From Niveispirillum irakense DSM 11586 (lineage in GTDB: Bacteria > Pseudomonadota > Alphaproteobacteria > Azospirillales > Azospirillaceae), in contig NZ_AUCG01000002.1 of the NCBI RefSeq assembly GCF_000429645.1, positions 62,001 through 126,000 of the forward strand: DNA of 64,000 nt. Direction: 5' to 3'. The notes beneath the pieces are model-generated. The model saw only the letters and a list, made by a program, of their open reading frames with translations. It was not told where the DNA came from and did no database searches. Every line of letters begins with the position of its first letter. The stretch's first letter is position 1. A program made the position numbers and the translations under genes. Below, piece after piece: positions 15,670-25,035 of this stretch.

Positions 15670-18600
15670 CTACCTGGCAGGCGGGGGCTGGACCGGCAGG
15701 CGGATCAGGAACCGCGTGCCCTTCCCCGGTTCGCTTTCCAGCATGATCGTGCCCCCCAGGGGGCCGGTCACCAGATCATGCACAATATGCAGGCCCATGC
15801 CGGTCCCGCCGGCATCGCGGCGGGTGGTGAAGAACGGGTCGAACGCCCGCTCCCGCACATCTGCGGCCATGCCGGTCCCATTATCGGCCAGGACCAGGGT
15901 GATATATCCCTCATGTTCCGGCTGGGCCTCGATGGTGATGGCCGGCTGGGGCACGCCGGCCAGACCATGGATCACGGCATTCTGCACCAGATTGCTGACA
16001 ATCTGGGCCAGGGCGCCGGGCAGGGTGGTGACCATGATGCCGGGCGGTCCCATGATCTGTGTCGCCACGCCGCGCTGGCGCAGCATCGGGGTCAGGCTTT
16101 TCAGGATATCGGCCAGATACTCCACCAGATCCAGGCGTCGTGCCGCCTCGCTGCTGCGGTCGGCGGATACCTGGCGGAAACTGCGGACCAGCCCGGCGGC
16201 CCGTTCCAGATTGCCGGTCAGGATGCGCAGACCATCCTCCAGTTTTTCCAGGAACTGCTCCAGCGCCGTGCGTTTCAGCCGGTTCTCCGTAAAGGAGTCG
16301 GCAATCTCGTCCCGCTCATTCTGCAAATGAGTGGACAGGGTCAGGGCGATGCCCAGGGGGGTGTTGATCTCATGCGTGATGCCGGCCACCAACTGGCCCA
16401 GGGAGGCGTGGTTTTCCTGTTGCAGCAACTGGTCGCGGGTGGCGCGTAATTCCGACAAGGCATTGTCCAGCCGCGTATAGGCGGCGGCATTGGCCAGCGC
16501 GATGGCGCCATAGGCAGACAGGGTGCGGAAGATCAGCTTTTCACGCTCGCCATAGGCATTATCCTGCTGCGTCTGCACCGTCATGACGCCCAGCAGATTA
16601 GATCCGGCCAGCAGCGGCGCCAGCAGCAGCGTGCGCATGAACAGGGTGCCGGGAATATGGGAGGGGGCGCTGGTTTCATGCGCCCCGCGCAGCACCAGCA
16701 ATTCCTGCCGCTCCCGCGCACAGCGGGCCACCAGCGATATGGGATCGGACAGATGGCGCCAGATGGTCGGCAGGGCGCGTGCGCCTTCCAGGCCATGGCA
16801 CAGCTCCAGATTCTCTCCCGATGCATCCAGCAGATAGATTGAAAAGGCATCGGCCGGCATCAGGCTGCCGGTATGGCGATGCAGGGCCTCGAAAACGGTT
16901 TCCGTATCCAGGCTGGCCGTAATTTCCTGGCCAATACGCCCCAGCAATTCCAGCGTGTCTGTCGCCTCCTGCAGCGCGGTGGCGCGGTCGGTCTCGAAGG
17001 CGGCCAACTGGCGGTGATAGGCCCCTTCCGCGCGCAGACGCTCCGTCTCGAACTGGGCCTGCATGCTTAACAGCCGGTCATTGACCTCCCGGCTGTGGAT
17101 CAGGCTGCGGGCCTTTCCGGCCTGGCGTTCATAATCCAGGGCGGCGCGCAGATCGCCCACGGCCTCATGGGCGCTGGCCAGATCGGTCAGCAGGTCGCCC
17201 GATATCGTATAGCCATCGATCGACCGGCCCAGGGCCAGGGCGCGGTGCAGGAAATGCAGCGGGGCTGTCTCTCCCGGTGAAAGCGTGGGACCGGGCAGGT
17301 CGGGGAAATGGCCATGCAGCAGCGCCAGGCTGCGCAATACCTCGATTTCCCGCCACCGGTCCCCCCGGCTGGCCACCAGATCAGCGGCGGCGGCCAGGGC
17401 ACTCGCCGCCTCTTCCCCACGTCCCAATTCCAGCAAGGCGCGACCCCGGCCGCATTGGGCCTCCGTCAGCAGGTCACCCTGTTCCAGATCGGTGGCGATA
17501 TCGGCCAGTTCGTCAAACCAGCGCAGGGCACTGGCGGCATTGCCGGTATCCAGATCCAGGTGCCCCATATGCTCGCAGGCGATGGCATGGTTACGCGACC
17601 GGCCGAAGGGGCGCAGCCATTCCATCGCTTCCAGCAGCAGATGCCGCGCCCGGTCGGGCTGGTGCAGGCGGCGCAGCGTGTTGCCCATGCCCCGCAGGCA
17701 CAGGCCCACCGCCGCCGGCCAGCCGGTGCCGCGTGCCATGGCATGCGCCCGCTCCCGCCACAGGAACTCGCTGACGTAATCATTCAGGTTGGCATGGGCG
17801 GCGCCGAGATTGCCCACAAGCAGGACGGCCAGCCGTATTTGACCGGCCAGGACAGCCTGATCACATCCCCGCTGATAATGGACCAGGGCACCGGTGAAAT
17901 CGCCTTTGCTGAAGTATAGTCCGCCCTCAACATAGGCCATCACCGCATGCAGGCCCGGATGGGTGATGCCGGATGCGGTCGCGCGCAGGTCTTCCCATTG
18001 GCGGGCCACCGCCCCGGCATCGGTAAAGGTCTGGTCGCGGGCCATCCAGGCGGCTGCCAGATGCTGGCGAATCACATCCCCGGTGCGCTGGTAAAGCGCC
18101 AACGCCTCCCGATGGCATTCCAGCCGGCGGCGGGTCTGTCCCTGGTCCAGGGCCAATAGGGCTTCCACCATCCGGGCGTCGCCCTCGCCCAACGGATCGC
18201 CGATGCGGCGGAACGTGTCTCGCGCACCGGCCAGCAGGGCCTCTGCCTGCTCCAGTTCTGCGAAAAGGGTTTTGCCTTCCGCCTTGGTCAACAGCAGTCG
18301 TGCCGTCAGCCGGCGCAACTCCCGCTCCTGGCCGCCCCCGGCATGGGGCAGGAGAGCCATGGCTTCGGCCACCATCTCCAAAGCCCGTCGCGTATCCCGC
18401 TGGCGGAGATACCAGGCGAGGCTGGTCAGCAGCAGCAGCCGGTCGACCGGGTCCCTGGTCGCGGCAAGCGCCTGCTCCGCGCTGTCAACCTGGTCGGCCA
18501 AACCATACAGATCCAGGTCGCCACTGCGCGTTACATCAAAGGAACGCACATTGCTGTCGGTCGCATCGCCCTGGGGCGCTGCCCGGCCGTCCTCAGCCAT
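15670..18600 (-). CDS. TPR-GAF sensor histidine kinase, soluble, no adjacent response regulator
   Basis: 976 residues from ATG 18600, chosen for AAGGA seven bases upstream. Residues about 30-480 are alpha-helical repeats of TPR type (for example ALVHYQRGCDQAVLAGQ and AASALRWFDELADIATDL). A coiled-coil stretch follows (about 480-540), then a GAF-like domain (about 555-705) with ADAFSIYLLDASGENLEL. The HisKA helix has THEINTPLGIALTLSTHL with phospho-acceptor His743. The ATPase domain has LVQNAVIHG (N box), LADNGTGMAADVRERAF (G1) and TGMGLHIVHDLV (G2). There are no membrane helices, so it senses a cytoplasmic cue. The TPR plus GAF layout resembles large ATPase-linked sensors, but no kinase or ATPase domain precedes the repeats. 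The partner regulator is unknown. Confidence 0.9.
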   Translation of the reverse strand: MAEDGRAAPQGDATDSNVRSFDVTRSGDLDLYGLADQVDSAEQALAATRDPVDRLLLLTSLAWYLRQRDTRRALEMVAEAMALLPHAGGGQERELRRLTARLLLTKAEGKTLFAELEQAEALLAGARDTFRRIGDPLGEGDARMVEALLALDQGQTRRRLECHREALALYQRTGDVIRQHLAAAWMARDQTFTDAGAVARQWEDLRATASGITHPGLHAVMAYVEGGLYFSKGDFTGALVHYQRGCDQAVLAGQIRLAVLLVGNLGAAHANLNDYVSEFLWRERAHAMARGTGWPAAVGLCLRGMGNTLRRLHQPDRARHLLLEAMEWLRPFGRSRNHAIACEHMGHLDLDTGNAASALRWFDELADIATDLEQGDLLTEAQCGRGRALLELGRGEEAASALAAAADLVASRGDRWREIEVLRSLALLHGHFPDLPGPTLSPGETAPLHFLHRALALGRSIDGYTISGDLLTDLASAHEAVGDLRAALDYERQAGKARSLIHSREVNDRLLSMQAQFETERLRAEGAYHRQLAAFETDRATALQEATDTLELLGRIGQEITASLDTETVFEALHRHTGSLMPADAFSIYLLDASGENLELCHGLEGARALPTIWRHLSDPISLVARCARERQELLVLRGAHETSAPSHIPGTLFMRTLLLAPLLAGSNLLGVMTVQTQQDNAYGEREKLIFRTLSAYGAIALANAAAYTRLDNALSELRATRDQLLQQENHASLGQLVAGITHEINTPLGIALTLSTHLQNERDEIADSFTENRLKRTALEQFLEKLEDGLRILTGNLERAAGLVRSFRQVSADRSSEAARRLDLVEYLADILKSLTPMLRQRGVATQIMGPPGIMVTTLPGALAQIVSNLVQNAVIHGLAGVPQPAITIEAQPEHEGYITLVLADNGTGMAADVRERAFDPFFTTRRDAGGTGMGLHIVHDLVTGPLGGTIMLESEPGKGTRFLIRLPVQPPPAR

Positions 18601-18732
18601 TGTCGCGTCCTTGCCTGCCATCCACCATCTGGACCCCGCAGCACCGATCAGCGCTGCGGCGCAGCGCGGACCTTCACCAATATTGCACACCCGGAACAGA
18701 GTACAACTTATATTGGGGTTGCCGCGATGTGA

Positions 18733-19131
18733 TCAGGTGCTGGATCGGCTCAGACCCCGCTCACCCAGGGCGTTGAGATAAGCTTGCCATTTTTCGCCCC
18801 GGTCGCGCCCCAGTTCATAAAGATAGGTCCAGGTATAAAGGCCAGTATCGTGACCATCATCAAAGCGCAACCGCACGGCATAATTGCCCACCGGTTCCAC
18901 CCCGATGATCGCTACTGCGGCCTTTCCGGCAACGATACGCTTCTGCCCCGGCCCATGGCCCTGCACCTCAGCAGACGGGCTCTCCACCCGGAGATATTCT
19001 GCCGACAGTGCAAACTCCATTCCGTCATCGAAACGGATGTGCAGAAGTTGCTCCACCCGTTGCAGGCGGATCGCCTCAGGCCACCGGCCAGTGCCGGTGG
19101 GTTCGGATACGAAACGTTCTTCGCTGGCCAT
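18733..19131 (-). CDS. DUF971 (GBBH-like N-terminal domain) protein
   Basis: 132 residues. It has the DUF971 pattern: WPEAIRLQRVEQLLHIRFDDG, FALSAEYLRVESPSAEV, VGNYAVRLRFDDGHDTGLY and TWTYLYELG. The same fold forms the N-terminal domain of gamma-butyrobetaine hydroxylase and occurs in some Fe-S scaffold-related proteins. Its stand-alone role is unknown. Its ATG shares one base with the stop of the Trm112 gene (TGATG), so the two are translationally coupled. It is the last gene of the cnoX - LON - Trm112 - DUF971 run. Confidence 0.88.
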   Translation of the reverse strand: MASEERFVSEPTGTGRWPEAIRLQRVEQLLHIRFDDGMEFALSAEYLRVESPSAEVQGHGPGQKRIVAGKAAVAIIGVEPVGNYAVRLRFDDGHDTGLYTWTYLYELGRDRGEKWQAYLNALGERGLSRSST

Positions 19132-19361
19132 CAGCCGGCCTGATTGTCGATCTGTCGCGCCTCATCCACCAGCATGATGGGAATGCCATCGCGGATCGGA
19201 TAGGCAAGGCTGGCACTCTCGCTGATCAATTCCTGGGCGGCGGCATCATAGCGCAGCGGCCCCTTGGTCAGCGGGCAGACCAGGATTTCCAGCAGGCGGG
19301 GATCGACCCGCGCGGCTGTCGGCGCGTCGGGGGCGGGGGTCGTTTCCGTCACATCGGCCAT
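19131..19361 (-). CDS. Trm112-family small protein
   Basis: 76 residues from ATG 19361, which has GGAAGGAG five bases upstream; that rules out the in-frame TTG at 19376. The Trm112 core is [20 protein letters not shown] with a C-terminal [16 protein letters not shown]. Only one of the metal-binding cysteines seen in enterobacterial YcaR (CPxC) remains, the second being Thr. Trm112 proteins activate methyltransferases; bacterial partners are poorly defined. It is coupled to the DUF971 gene by a one-base overlap. Confidence 0.9.
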   Translation of the reverse strand: MADVTETTPAPDAPTAARVDPRLLEILVCPLTKGPLRYDAAAQELISESASLAYPIRDGIPIMLVDEARQIDNQAG

Positions 19362-19400
19362 GTCGGCTCCTTCCAAATCAATACCGGCGGGCAGGGCCGG

Positions 19401-20075
19401 TCAGTGGCGCATATTATCGCCATCATTGCCCTTGTCGTGGACTGCCATTTCGATCAAGGCAAGCAGCATTTGCGCACGCCGATACTGACCGTCGGCTTCC
19501 AGCAGGGCCTGTTTCTCCGTGGCGTCGAACGGGCAGATCATGGAAAGCGAGGTGATCAGCCGGTCATCGGGAGCCTGCTGGATGGCGTCCCAGTTCGCGT
19601 CAATTCCCTGCTGCTGGAAGTAGGCACGCAAGGCCGGGCCCAGCCGGTCGCGGTCCAGCAGCGTGCCCTCCTCCGGTGTCACCGGTTCCAGATCGGTGCG
19701 GAAGGGTGACCAGTCAGGCACGACTCGGCGATATCCGCGCAGCGGGGGCAGTTCTGACGCGACATTAAAGCGGCAGATCCCGGTCAGCGTGATCAGCAGC
19801 CTTCCATCATCGGTTTCGCTGAAACTGGTGATGCGTCCGGCACAGCCGGTACGGTACAGCGGCGGAGTTTCCCCCTCCGCCACCGGTGCCAGGGGCTGGA
19901 TCATCCCGATCAGCCGGGGAGCGGCCAGCGCGTCCTGCACCATGTTCAGGTAGCGCGGCTCGAAAATGTTCAGCGGCAGGCGCCCTTCGGGCAACAGCAG
20001 CACCCCGGTCAGGGGAAAGACCGGGATGCTGTCGGGCAATTGCCCGAAGGCCAGATCGAAGGAACGGCCGCTCAT
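19401..20075 (-). CDS. LON substrate-binding-domain protein
   Basis: 224 residues from ATG 20075, whose first bases overlap the cnoX stop (ATGA). It matches the LON N-terminal domain alone: IPVFPLTGVLLLPEGRLPLNIFEPRY, RLIGMIQP, GCAGRITSFSETDDGRLLITLTGICRF and a C-terminal helical bundle. There is no AAA or protease part, so it is not Lon itself. Such proteins may bind unfolded or hydrophobic peptides. Coupling to CnoX, a holdase-like thioredoxin protein, supports a proteostasis role, but this is inference. Confidence 0.9.
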   Translation of the reverse strand: MSGRSFDLAFGQLPDSIPVFPLTGVLLLPEGRLPLNIFEPRYLNMVQDALAAPRLIGMIQPLAPVAEGETPPLYRTGCAGRITSFSETDDGRLLITLTGICRFNVASELPPLRGYRRVVPDWSPFRTDLEPVTPEEGTLLDRDRLGPALRAYFQQQGIDANWDAIQQAPDDRLITSLSMICPFDATEKQALLEADGQYRRAQMLLALIEMAVHDKGNDGDNMRH

Positions 20076-20995
20076 GCGAACAGCAGGGAGGAAAGCTTGC
20101 GCCGGCCAGACACGGTCAGCTTGTCGGTATGGCCAAATGCCTCGAACAGTTTCAGCAACTGGGTGCGGGCGGCGCGCTCGTTCCATTCCCGGTCGCGGCG
20201 CACGATTTCCAGCAGGCTGTCCACCGCCTCCTCGTTGCGGCCGGCGGCATAAAGCGCCAGGGCATAATCATAGCGGGCCTGGTGATTGGCGGGATCGGCA
20301 TCCACGGCGGCTTTGAGCTCGGTCAGCGGGCCAGCTTCCTCAGCCTGACGGGCCAGTTCGAGCTGAGTGCGAATCGCGGCCAGTTCTGGCGACTTGGCCA
20401 TGGATGCCGGCGCGTTTTCCAGCATCTCGGTCACGCCCTCGTGCTGTCCCACCGCCATCAGGCAGCGGATCAGACCGGCATAGGCCGCGGCATTCTCCGG
20501 CTCTTCGGCCAGGATATTATTATAGATATCGGCGGCTCCGTGCAGGTCACCCTCATCCAGCAGGGCCTTGGCTTCTGCCAGGATGGCCGCAATATCAATG
20601 GCGCCTTCGCCGCCGGACAGCTTCACCAGACGTTCGATGAAGCTCTTGATCTGGCTTTCCGGCAGCGCGCCCTGGAACCCATCCACCGGGCGGCCCTGGA
20701 AGAAGGCATACACGGTGGGGATGGACTGCACCCGCAACTGGCCGGCAACGGCGGGATTCTCGTCGGTGTCGATCTTCACCAGCTTGACGGCACCCTTGGC
20801 GGCCAGCACGGCCTTTTCCAGGATGGGGCCCAGCGTTTTGCACGGACCGCACCAGGTCGCCCAGAAATCGACGATGATGGGCACTTCCCGCGATGCCTCG
20901 ATGACATCGGCCATGAAGCCGGCATCGCTGCCATCCTTGATCAGGTCGGCGGCGGTGGGCTTGGGTCCGGCATTGTTCAGCGCGTTGGGCAACAT
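20072..20995 (-). CDS. cnoX: Thioredoxin-TPR co-chaperone CnoX (YbbN)
   Basis: 307 residues. The thioredoxin domain (about 20-130) has the active site VDFWATWCGPCKTLGP and the cis-proline SIPTVYAFF. The C-terminal half is tetratricopeptide-like (EPENAAAYAGLIRCLMA, DPANHQARYDYALALYA). E. coli CnoX has a degenerate SxxC, whereas alphaproteobacterial forms keep CxxC, as here, and so should be redox-active. It holds unfolding proteins and delivers them to GroEL/DnaK. The start has AGGAAG upstream. It is first in the run with the LON, Trm112 and DUF971 genes. Confidence 0.92.
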   Translation of the reverse strand: MLPNALNNAGPKPTAADLIKDGSDAGFMADVIEASREVPIIVDFWATWCGPCKTLGPILEKAVLAAKGAVKLVKIDTDENPAVAGQLRVQSIPTVYAFFQGRPVDGFQGALPESQIKSFIERLVKLSGGEGAIDIAAILAEAKALLDEGDLHGAADIYNNILAEEPENAAAYAGLIRCLMAVGQHEGVTEMLENAPASMAKSPELAAIRTQLELARQAEEAGPLTELKAAVDADPANHQARYDYALALYAAGRNEEAVDSLLEIVRRDREWNERAARTQLLKLFEAFGHTDKLTVSGRRKLSSLLFA

Positions 20996-21181
20996 GGGGG
21001 CTTCCTGGATCGATCCGTCTGGCGGTTGCCGCTATGGCCGGCGGGCAGGGTGCTGCCGGCTTCGCGGGGTTCATGATCGTTATATAGAGCGCAGATGCCC
21101 CCCCCGCAAAGGGGCGCCGTACCGGATTGGCCATGCCATGGTGGTCGATCAAAAAAAGATGAAGGACGGCGAAAAATTCTC

Positions 21182-21209
21182 TTGCACCTAAAAAGTTCCT
21201 GGCTATATT
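21182..21209 (+). promoter_or_regulatory. Promoter of the tRNA-Gly pair
   Basis: TTGCAC (21182-21187), a 16-base spacer, and TATATT (21204-21209). The -10 matches five of six bases. It lies 45 bases before the first tRNA, in line with stable-RNA transcription. Confidence 0.5.
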
Positions 21210-21253
21210 CCGCGCTCACCGCCGGGGACGACCCGGACGGCTTCGGAAATTGG

Positions 21254-21328
21254 GCGGGCGTAGCTCAGGGGTAGAGCACAACCTTGCCAAGGTTGGGGTC
21301 GAGGGTTCGAATCCCTTCGCCCGCTCCA
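21254..21328 (+). tRNA. tRNA-Gly (GCC), copy 1
   Basis: 75 bases including an encoded CCA. Acceptor GCGGGCG pairs with CGCCCGC. The D-loop is TAGCTCAGGGGTAGAGC, the anticodon arm AACCTTGCCAAGGTT has GCC in the loop, and the T-arm GAGGGTTCGAATCCCTT is normal. Confidence 0.97.
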
Positions 21329-21369
21329 TGATCCGAAAATACAGGTCTTTCAATGACCAAACTGGCGAT

Positions 21370-21444
21370 GCGGGCGTAGCTCAGGGGTAGAGCACAACCT
21401 TGCCAAGGTTGGGGTCGAGGGTTCGAATCCCTTCGCCCGCTCCA
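21370..21444 (+). tRNA. tRNA-Gly (GCC), copy 2
   Basis: Base-for-base identical to the copy at 21254, 41 bases downstream of it, also with encoded CCA. The pair is probably cut from one transcript ending at the hairpin at 21470. Confidence 0.97.
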
Positions 21445-21469
21445 GTTTGAACCATTGACCTGCTATCCG

Positions 21470-21496
21470 AAAAAGCGCCCGCTGGGGCGCTTTTTT
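21470..21496 (+). terminator. Rho-independent terminator after the tRNA pair
   Basis: AAAAAGCGCCC, loop GCTG, GGGCGCTTTTTT: a perfect 11-bp stem ending in six T, 25 bases after the second tRNA. Confidence 0.9.
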
Positions 21497-21696
21497 CGTT
21501 TCTGCTTCCCAAAGACCGTTTCCATCGCCTGAACGCATGGCCCGATGATCATCCGGCCCATCCAGGAAATGCCGTCAGCCGTGCGGAATGCCAAAGCCTG
21601 ACCCGATGGCCCGTTGGTTTTGACTCACCATTCGTTTACCTTGCTCCCTCATTGTGACGGCATCGATCTGGATGTCTCTCTCCTCCGGGGTAGCGC

Positions 21697-22557
21697 ATGT
21701 TCGCCATCATCGGCCTCGTCGGCGTGTTTTTCTGTGTGTTCGGTGGCTATGTCATCTTCGGTGGTAAGCTCGGCATCATTATTGAGGCCTTGCCGAAGGA
21801 GATCATGATCATCGGTGGTTCCGGTGTCTCCTCCTTCCTCATCACCAACAGTGCCCACACGGTCAAGGCGTGCGGCAAGGATGTGAAGAAGATCTTCGGT
21901 GGCTCGCGATTCCATAAAAAGGAATATATCGAGCTGCTGTCGCTGCTGTACCAGATATTGAAAACCATGAAGAGCAAGGGTGTGCTGGCGATTGAACAGC
22001 ACATCGAAAAGCCCATGGAGAGTAATATCTTCAACGCCTATCCGGCGGTGATGAAAACCAATCTGACCATCAAGTTCATCGCCGATTACCTGCGCATGTT
22101 CTCCATCGGTGTCGATAACCCGCACGAGATGGAAAGCCTGATGGAGCAGGAAATCGACAAGATGAAGCATGAGGATATGCATTCCTCCCACGCCATCCAG
22201 GGTCTGGCAGACGCGCTGCCGGCACTGGGTATCGTGGCGGCGGTGCTGGGCGTGATCAAGACCATGGCGTCGATCTCCGAACCGCCGGAAGTGCTGGGCA
22301 AGCTGATCGGTGGCGCGCTGGTCGGCACCTTCATGGGTATCTTCCTCGCCTATTGTCTGGCCGCTCCCATCGCCGGGCGCCTGAAGGGCATCGCGGAGGA
22401 GGAGAGCCAGTTCTATGGCGTGATCAAGACCGCCATCGTTGCCCATCTCGGCGGCTATGCGCCCCAGGTCTCCATCGAAGCGGCCCGAAAAAAGGTGCCG
22501 ACGGAGTACATGCCTGATTTCAACGAGTTGGAAGAACTCTTGTCCCAGATCAGCTAA
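21697..22557 (+). CDS. motA: Flagellar motor stator protein MotA
   Basis: 286 residues, the usual MotA length. There are four membrane helices: the first pair near residues 1-50 (MFAIIGLVGVFFCVFGGYVI, IMIIGGSGVSSFLITNS) and the second pair near 170-225 with the conserved ALPALGIVAAVLGVIKTM and GALVGTFMGIFLAYCLAAP. The cytoplasmic loop interacts with FliG. With MotB it forms the proton channel of the stator. motB is not adjacent on either side: a terminator-like hairpin and an unrelated acyl-CoA ligase follow. This suggests motB is elsewhere. Confidence 0.95.
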   Translation: MFAIIGLVGVFFCVFGGYVIFGGKLGIIIEALPKEIMIIGGSGVSSFLITNSAHTVKACGKDVKKIFGGSRFHKKEYIELLSLLYQILKTMKSKGVLAIEQHIEKPMESNIFNAYPAVMKTNLTIKFIADYLRMFSIGVDNPHEMESLMEQEIDKMKHEDMHSSHAIQGLADALPALGIVAAVLGVIKTMASISEPPEVLGKLIGGALVGTFMGIFLAYCLAAPIAGRLKGIAEEESQFYGVIKTAIVAHLGGYAPQVSIEAARKKVPTEYMPDFNELEELLSQIS

Positions 22558-22591
22558 GCCCCGGCGGGGTTTCGGCGTTGGAAATAAGCCA

Positions 22592-22624
22592 GGGGGTGGC
22601 CAGTCGGGCTGCCCCCTTTTTCTT
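22592..22624 (+). terminator. Terminator after motA
   Basis: GGGGG pairs with CCCCC around an imperfect inner stem, ending in TTTTT, about 35 bases after the motA stop. This supports motA being the end of its transcript. Confidence 0.65.
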
Positions 22625-22738
22625 GAGGCCGATGCTGGCGGCTAAAAATTTAAACGCCTGTTCAATTCCGTCTGGCAATCGTCCCCCACTGCCCCCACTC
22701 TCTTCCCAAAGCCAAAAATACCAGGGAGGAGGATCAGT

Positions 22739-24394
22739 ATGCTGCAGGGACTGATGATGGACCGCCCGTTGCTGACCACGGGCCTGTTGCGCCACGCGGC
22801 GCTGAATTATGGCGAGCGGCCGATCAGCTCGCGTTTCGCGGCGGAGCCGGCCCATCGCTATACATGGCGCGATGCCTGGAACCGGGCGGGCCAACTGGCC
22901 CATGCGCTGCTGGCGCTGGGCATCAGGCCGGGTGACCGGGTAGGCACCCTGGCCTGGAACGACCATCGCCACATGGAACTTTATTATGCCGTGCCCGGCA
23001 TCGGCGCCGTCTGCCACACGATCAATCCCCGCCTGTTCCCCGACCAGATCACCTATATCGTCAACCATGCCGCCGATCGCTGGCTGTTCGTGGACCCGAT
23101 GTTCCTGCCGCTGGTGGAACAGCTCTGGCCCCGGCTGGAAGGGGTGGAAGGCGTGGTGGTGCTGACCGCACCAAGCCTGATGCCGAAAAGCACCGTCATT
23201 CCCCGCCTGCTCTGTTTTGAGGATTTGCTGCACGGCCAGCCGGTCGATTTCGACTGGCCGGAATTTGATGAGAATACGGCCTGCGGCCTTTGCTACACGT
23301 CCGGCACCACGGGCAATCCCAAGGGTGTGCTGTATAGCCACCGCTCCGCCGTGCTGCATGCCTATGGCGTGGCCTGCGCGCCGGGGCTGGATTTCCGGTC
23401 GGGGGACAATCTGCTGGTGGTGGTGCCGCTGTTCCACGCCAATGCCTGGGGGTTCCCCTATGCCGGGGCGATCATCGGCGCCACGCTGGTGCTGCCGGGG
23501 CCGAAGCTGGATGGGCGCAGCGTCTATGAGCTGATGGAGGCGGAAAAGATCACCGTTTCCAGCGGCGTGCCCACGGTCTGGCTGGGGCTGCTGGCCCATA
23601 TGCGGGCCACGGGCGCGCGGTTTTCCACCCTGCGTATGGTGACGGTGGGCGGCTCTGCCCTGCCGCGTGCCATGCTGGAAGAGTTTGAGCAGACCCATGG
23701 CGTGAATTGCTGCCAGGGCTGGGGGATGACGGAACTGTCACCCGTCGGCTCCATTGGCGGCCTGTCCCCGACAGAGGCGGCCTTGCCGCTGGCCCAACAG
23801 CATGATGCCAAGATGCGGGCGGGCCGGCCGATCTATGGCGTGGAAATGCGCATCATCGGTGCCGACGGGCAGGAATGCCCGCGCGATGGCAGCACCTATG
23901 GCGAACTGGTGGTGCGCGGTCCCTGGGTTGCCCGCGCCTATTACAATGACGAGGCTGCCAATCGCAGCGCCTTCACCGCGGATGGCTGGTTCCGTACTGG
24001 CGATGTCGCGGTGATCGGGCCGGACGGGGCCATGGCCATCGTGGACCGGGCCAAGGATGTCATCAAATCCGGCGGCGAATGGATCAGTTCCATCGATCTT
24101 GAAAACGCCGCCATGGGCCATCCCGGCGTGCAGGAGGCGGCGGTGATTGGCGTGCCCCACCCCAAATGGGTGGAACGACCGCTGCTGCTGGTGGTGAAGC
24201 GGCCCGGCACCGACCTGGACCGGGAGACGCTGCTGCGTTTCCTGGAAGGGGAGGTGGCCCGCTGGTGGCTGCCGGACGATATCCTGTTCGTGGACACACT
24301 GCCCCACACGGCGACCGGTAAATTATTGAAGACCGAATTGCGCAAACGCTATCTGGACCATCCGCTGCCCGGCGCCCCGGCAGCGGCGGAATAG
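22739..24394 (+). CDS. Medium/long-chain fatty-acid-CoA ligase (AMP-binding, DmdB-like)
   Basis: 551 residues, with GGGAGGAGG upstream of the ATG. The adenylate-forming core is complete: [18 protein letters not shown] (the P-loop, near 185), [43 protein letters not shown] and the hinge [14 protein letters not shown]. The C-terminal lysine is in [16 protein letters not shown]. The N-terminal [11 protein letters not shown] is typical of the group annotated as 3-(methylthio)propionyl-CoA or medium-chain acyl-CoA ligases. It activates a carboxylic acid for beta-oxidation, fitting with etfBA and hbd in the window. It stands alone. Confidence 0.93.
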   Translation: MLQGLMMDRPLLTTGLLRHAALNYGERPISSRFAAEPAHRYTWRDAWNRAGQLAHALLALGIRPGDRVGTLAWNDHRHMELYYAVPGIGAVCHTINPRLFPDQITYIVNHAADRWLFVDPMFLPLVEQLWPRLEGVEGVVVLTAPSLMPKSTVIPRLLCFEDLLHGQPVDFDWPEFDENTACGLCYTSGTTGNPKGVLYSHRSAVLHAYGVACAPGLDFRSGDNLLVVVPLFHANAWGFPYAGAIIGATLVLPGPKLDGRSVYELMEAEKITVSSGVPTVWLGLLAHMRATGARFSTLRMVTVGGSALPRAMLEEFEQTHGVNCCQGWGMTELSPVGSIGGLSPTEAALPLAQQHDAKMRAGRPIYGVEMRIIGADGQECPRDGSTYGELVVRGPWVARAYYNDEAANRSAFTADGWFRTGDVAVIGPDGAMAIVDRAKDVIKSGGEWISSIDLENAAMGHPGVQEAAVIGVPHPKWVERPLLLVVKRPGTDLDRETLLRFLEGEVARWWLPDDILFVDTLPHTATGKLLKTELRKRYLDHPLPGAPAAAE

Positions 24395-24422
24395 GCGGGG
24401 CAGGGCAGGGAAAGGGGCCGGT

Positions 24423-24440
24423 CTGTGAAATGCTTCACAG
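24423..24440. promoter_or_regulatory. Perfect 18-base inverted repeat upstream of the GNAT gene
   Basis: CTGTGAA-ATGC-TTCACAG: seven-base arms with a four-base centre, between the acyl-CoA ligase stop and the GNAT start. It could be an operator or a small terminator; it has no T-run. Confidence 0.35.
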
Positions 24441-24510
24441 GCTGGTGGATAGGGGGTGGGGTACCCATTTGCCCACCCCTTCTTCCGTTCGGATTACGGC
24501 GCCGACGCCC

Positions 24511-25035
24511 ATGATGATCCCTGATTTCCCGGCTCACTTCACCAGCCACCTGTCCCGCCTTGGTGCCCGCCCGGCCCTGCCCGGTGATCGGCCGCTGCTG
24601 CGCCGGATTATCACGTTGGATACAGAAAATATGCTGGAGGACGTTCCTGCTGATGCAAGGCGCATGATTGTTGCTGTTCAGGCGGAAGGGCGCCTGAATC
24701 TGGCGCGGCGCGGGTATCCGGCAGCGACCTGCCTGCTGCTGGAGGCTGGGGAGGAAGTGGTTGGATTGGTGATGGTGGATTTGCGGCGCGGCCTTGCGCT
24801 GCTGCTGGAACTGATCATCCTGCCGCCCTGGCGGGGCCAGGGATATGGCCGGGAGGCCCTGGCCGGTCTATGTGCCCAGGCGGATGCTGGCGGGTGGGTA
24901 TTGGAAGCCAGTGTTTTTTACGATAGCCCCGTTCGCCGTTTTTTTCACAAAGCCGGCTTCGTGCCGTCGCGTGAGGAGGGGCTGGAACTGGTGCTGCTGC
25001 GCCATCCGGCAGGGCGGAAAGGGGCCGCCGGTTGA
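24511..25035 (+). CDS. GNAT-family N-acetyltransferase
   Basis: 174 residues from ATG 24511. The frame is open upstream to 24430, but no start there is better supported, and no clear ribosome site is seen. The GNAT fold is convincing: ARPALPGDRPLLRRII, LLLEAGEEVVGLVMVDL, then LLLELIILPPWRGQGYGREAL with the acetyl-CoA loop RGQGYG, and the terminal VFYDSPVRRFFHKAGFVPS. The acceptor substrate is unknown. Neighbours give no clue. Confidence 0.8.
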   Translation: MMIPDFPAHFTSHLSRLGARPALPGDRPLLRRIITLDTENMLEDVPADARRMIVAVQAEGRLNLARRGYPAATCLLLEAGEEVVGLVMVDLRRGLALLLELIILPPWRGQGYGREALAGLCAQADAGGWVLEASVFYDSPVRRFFHKAGFVPSREEGLELVLLRHPAGRKGAAG

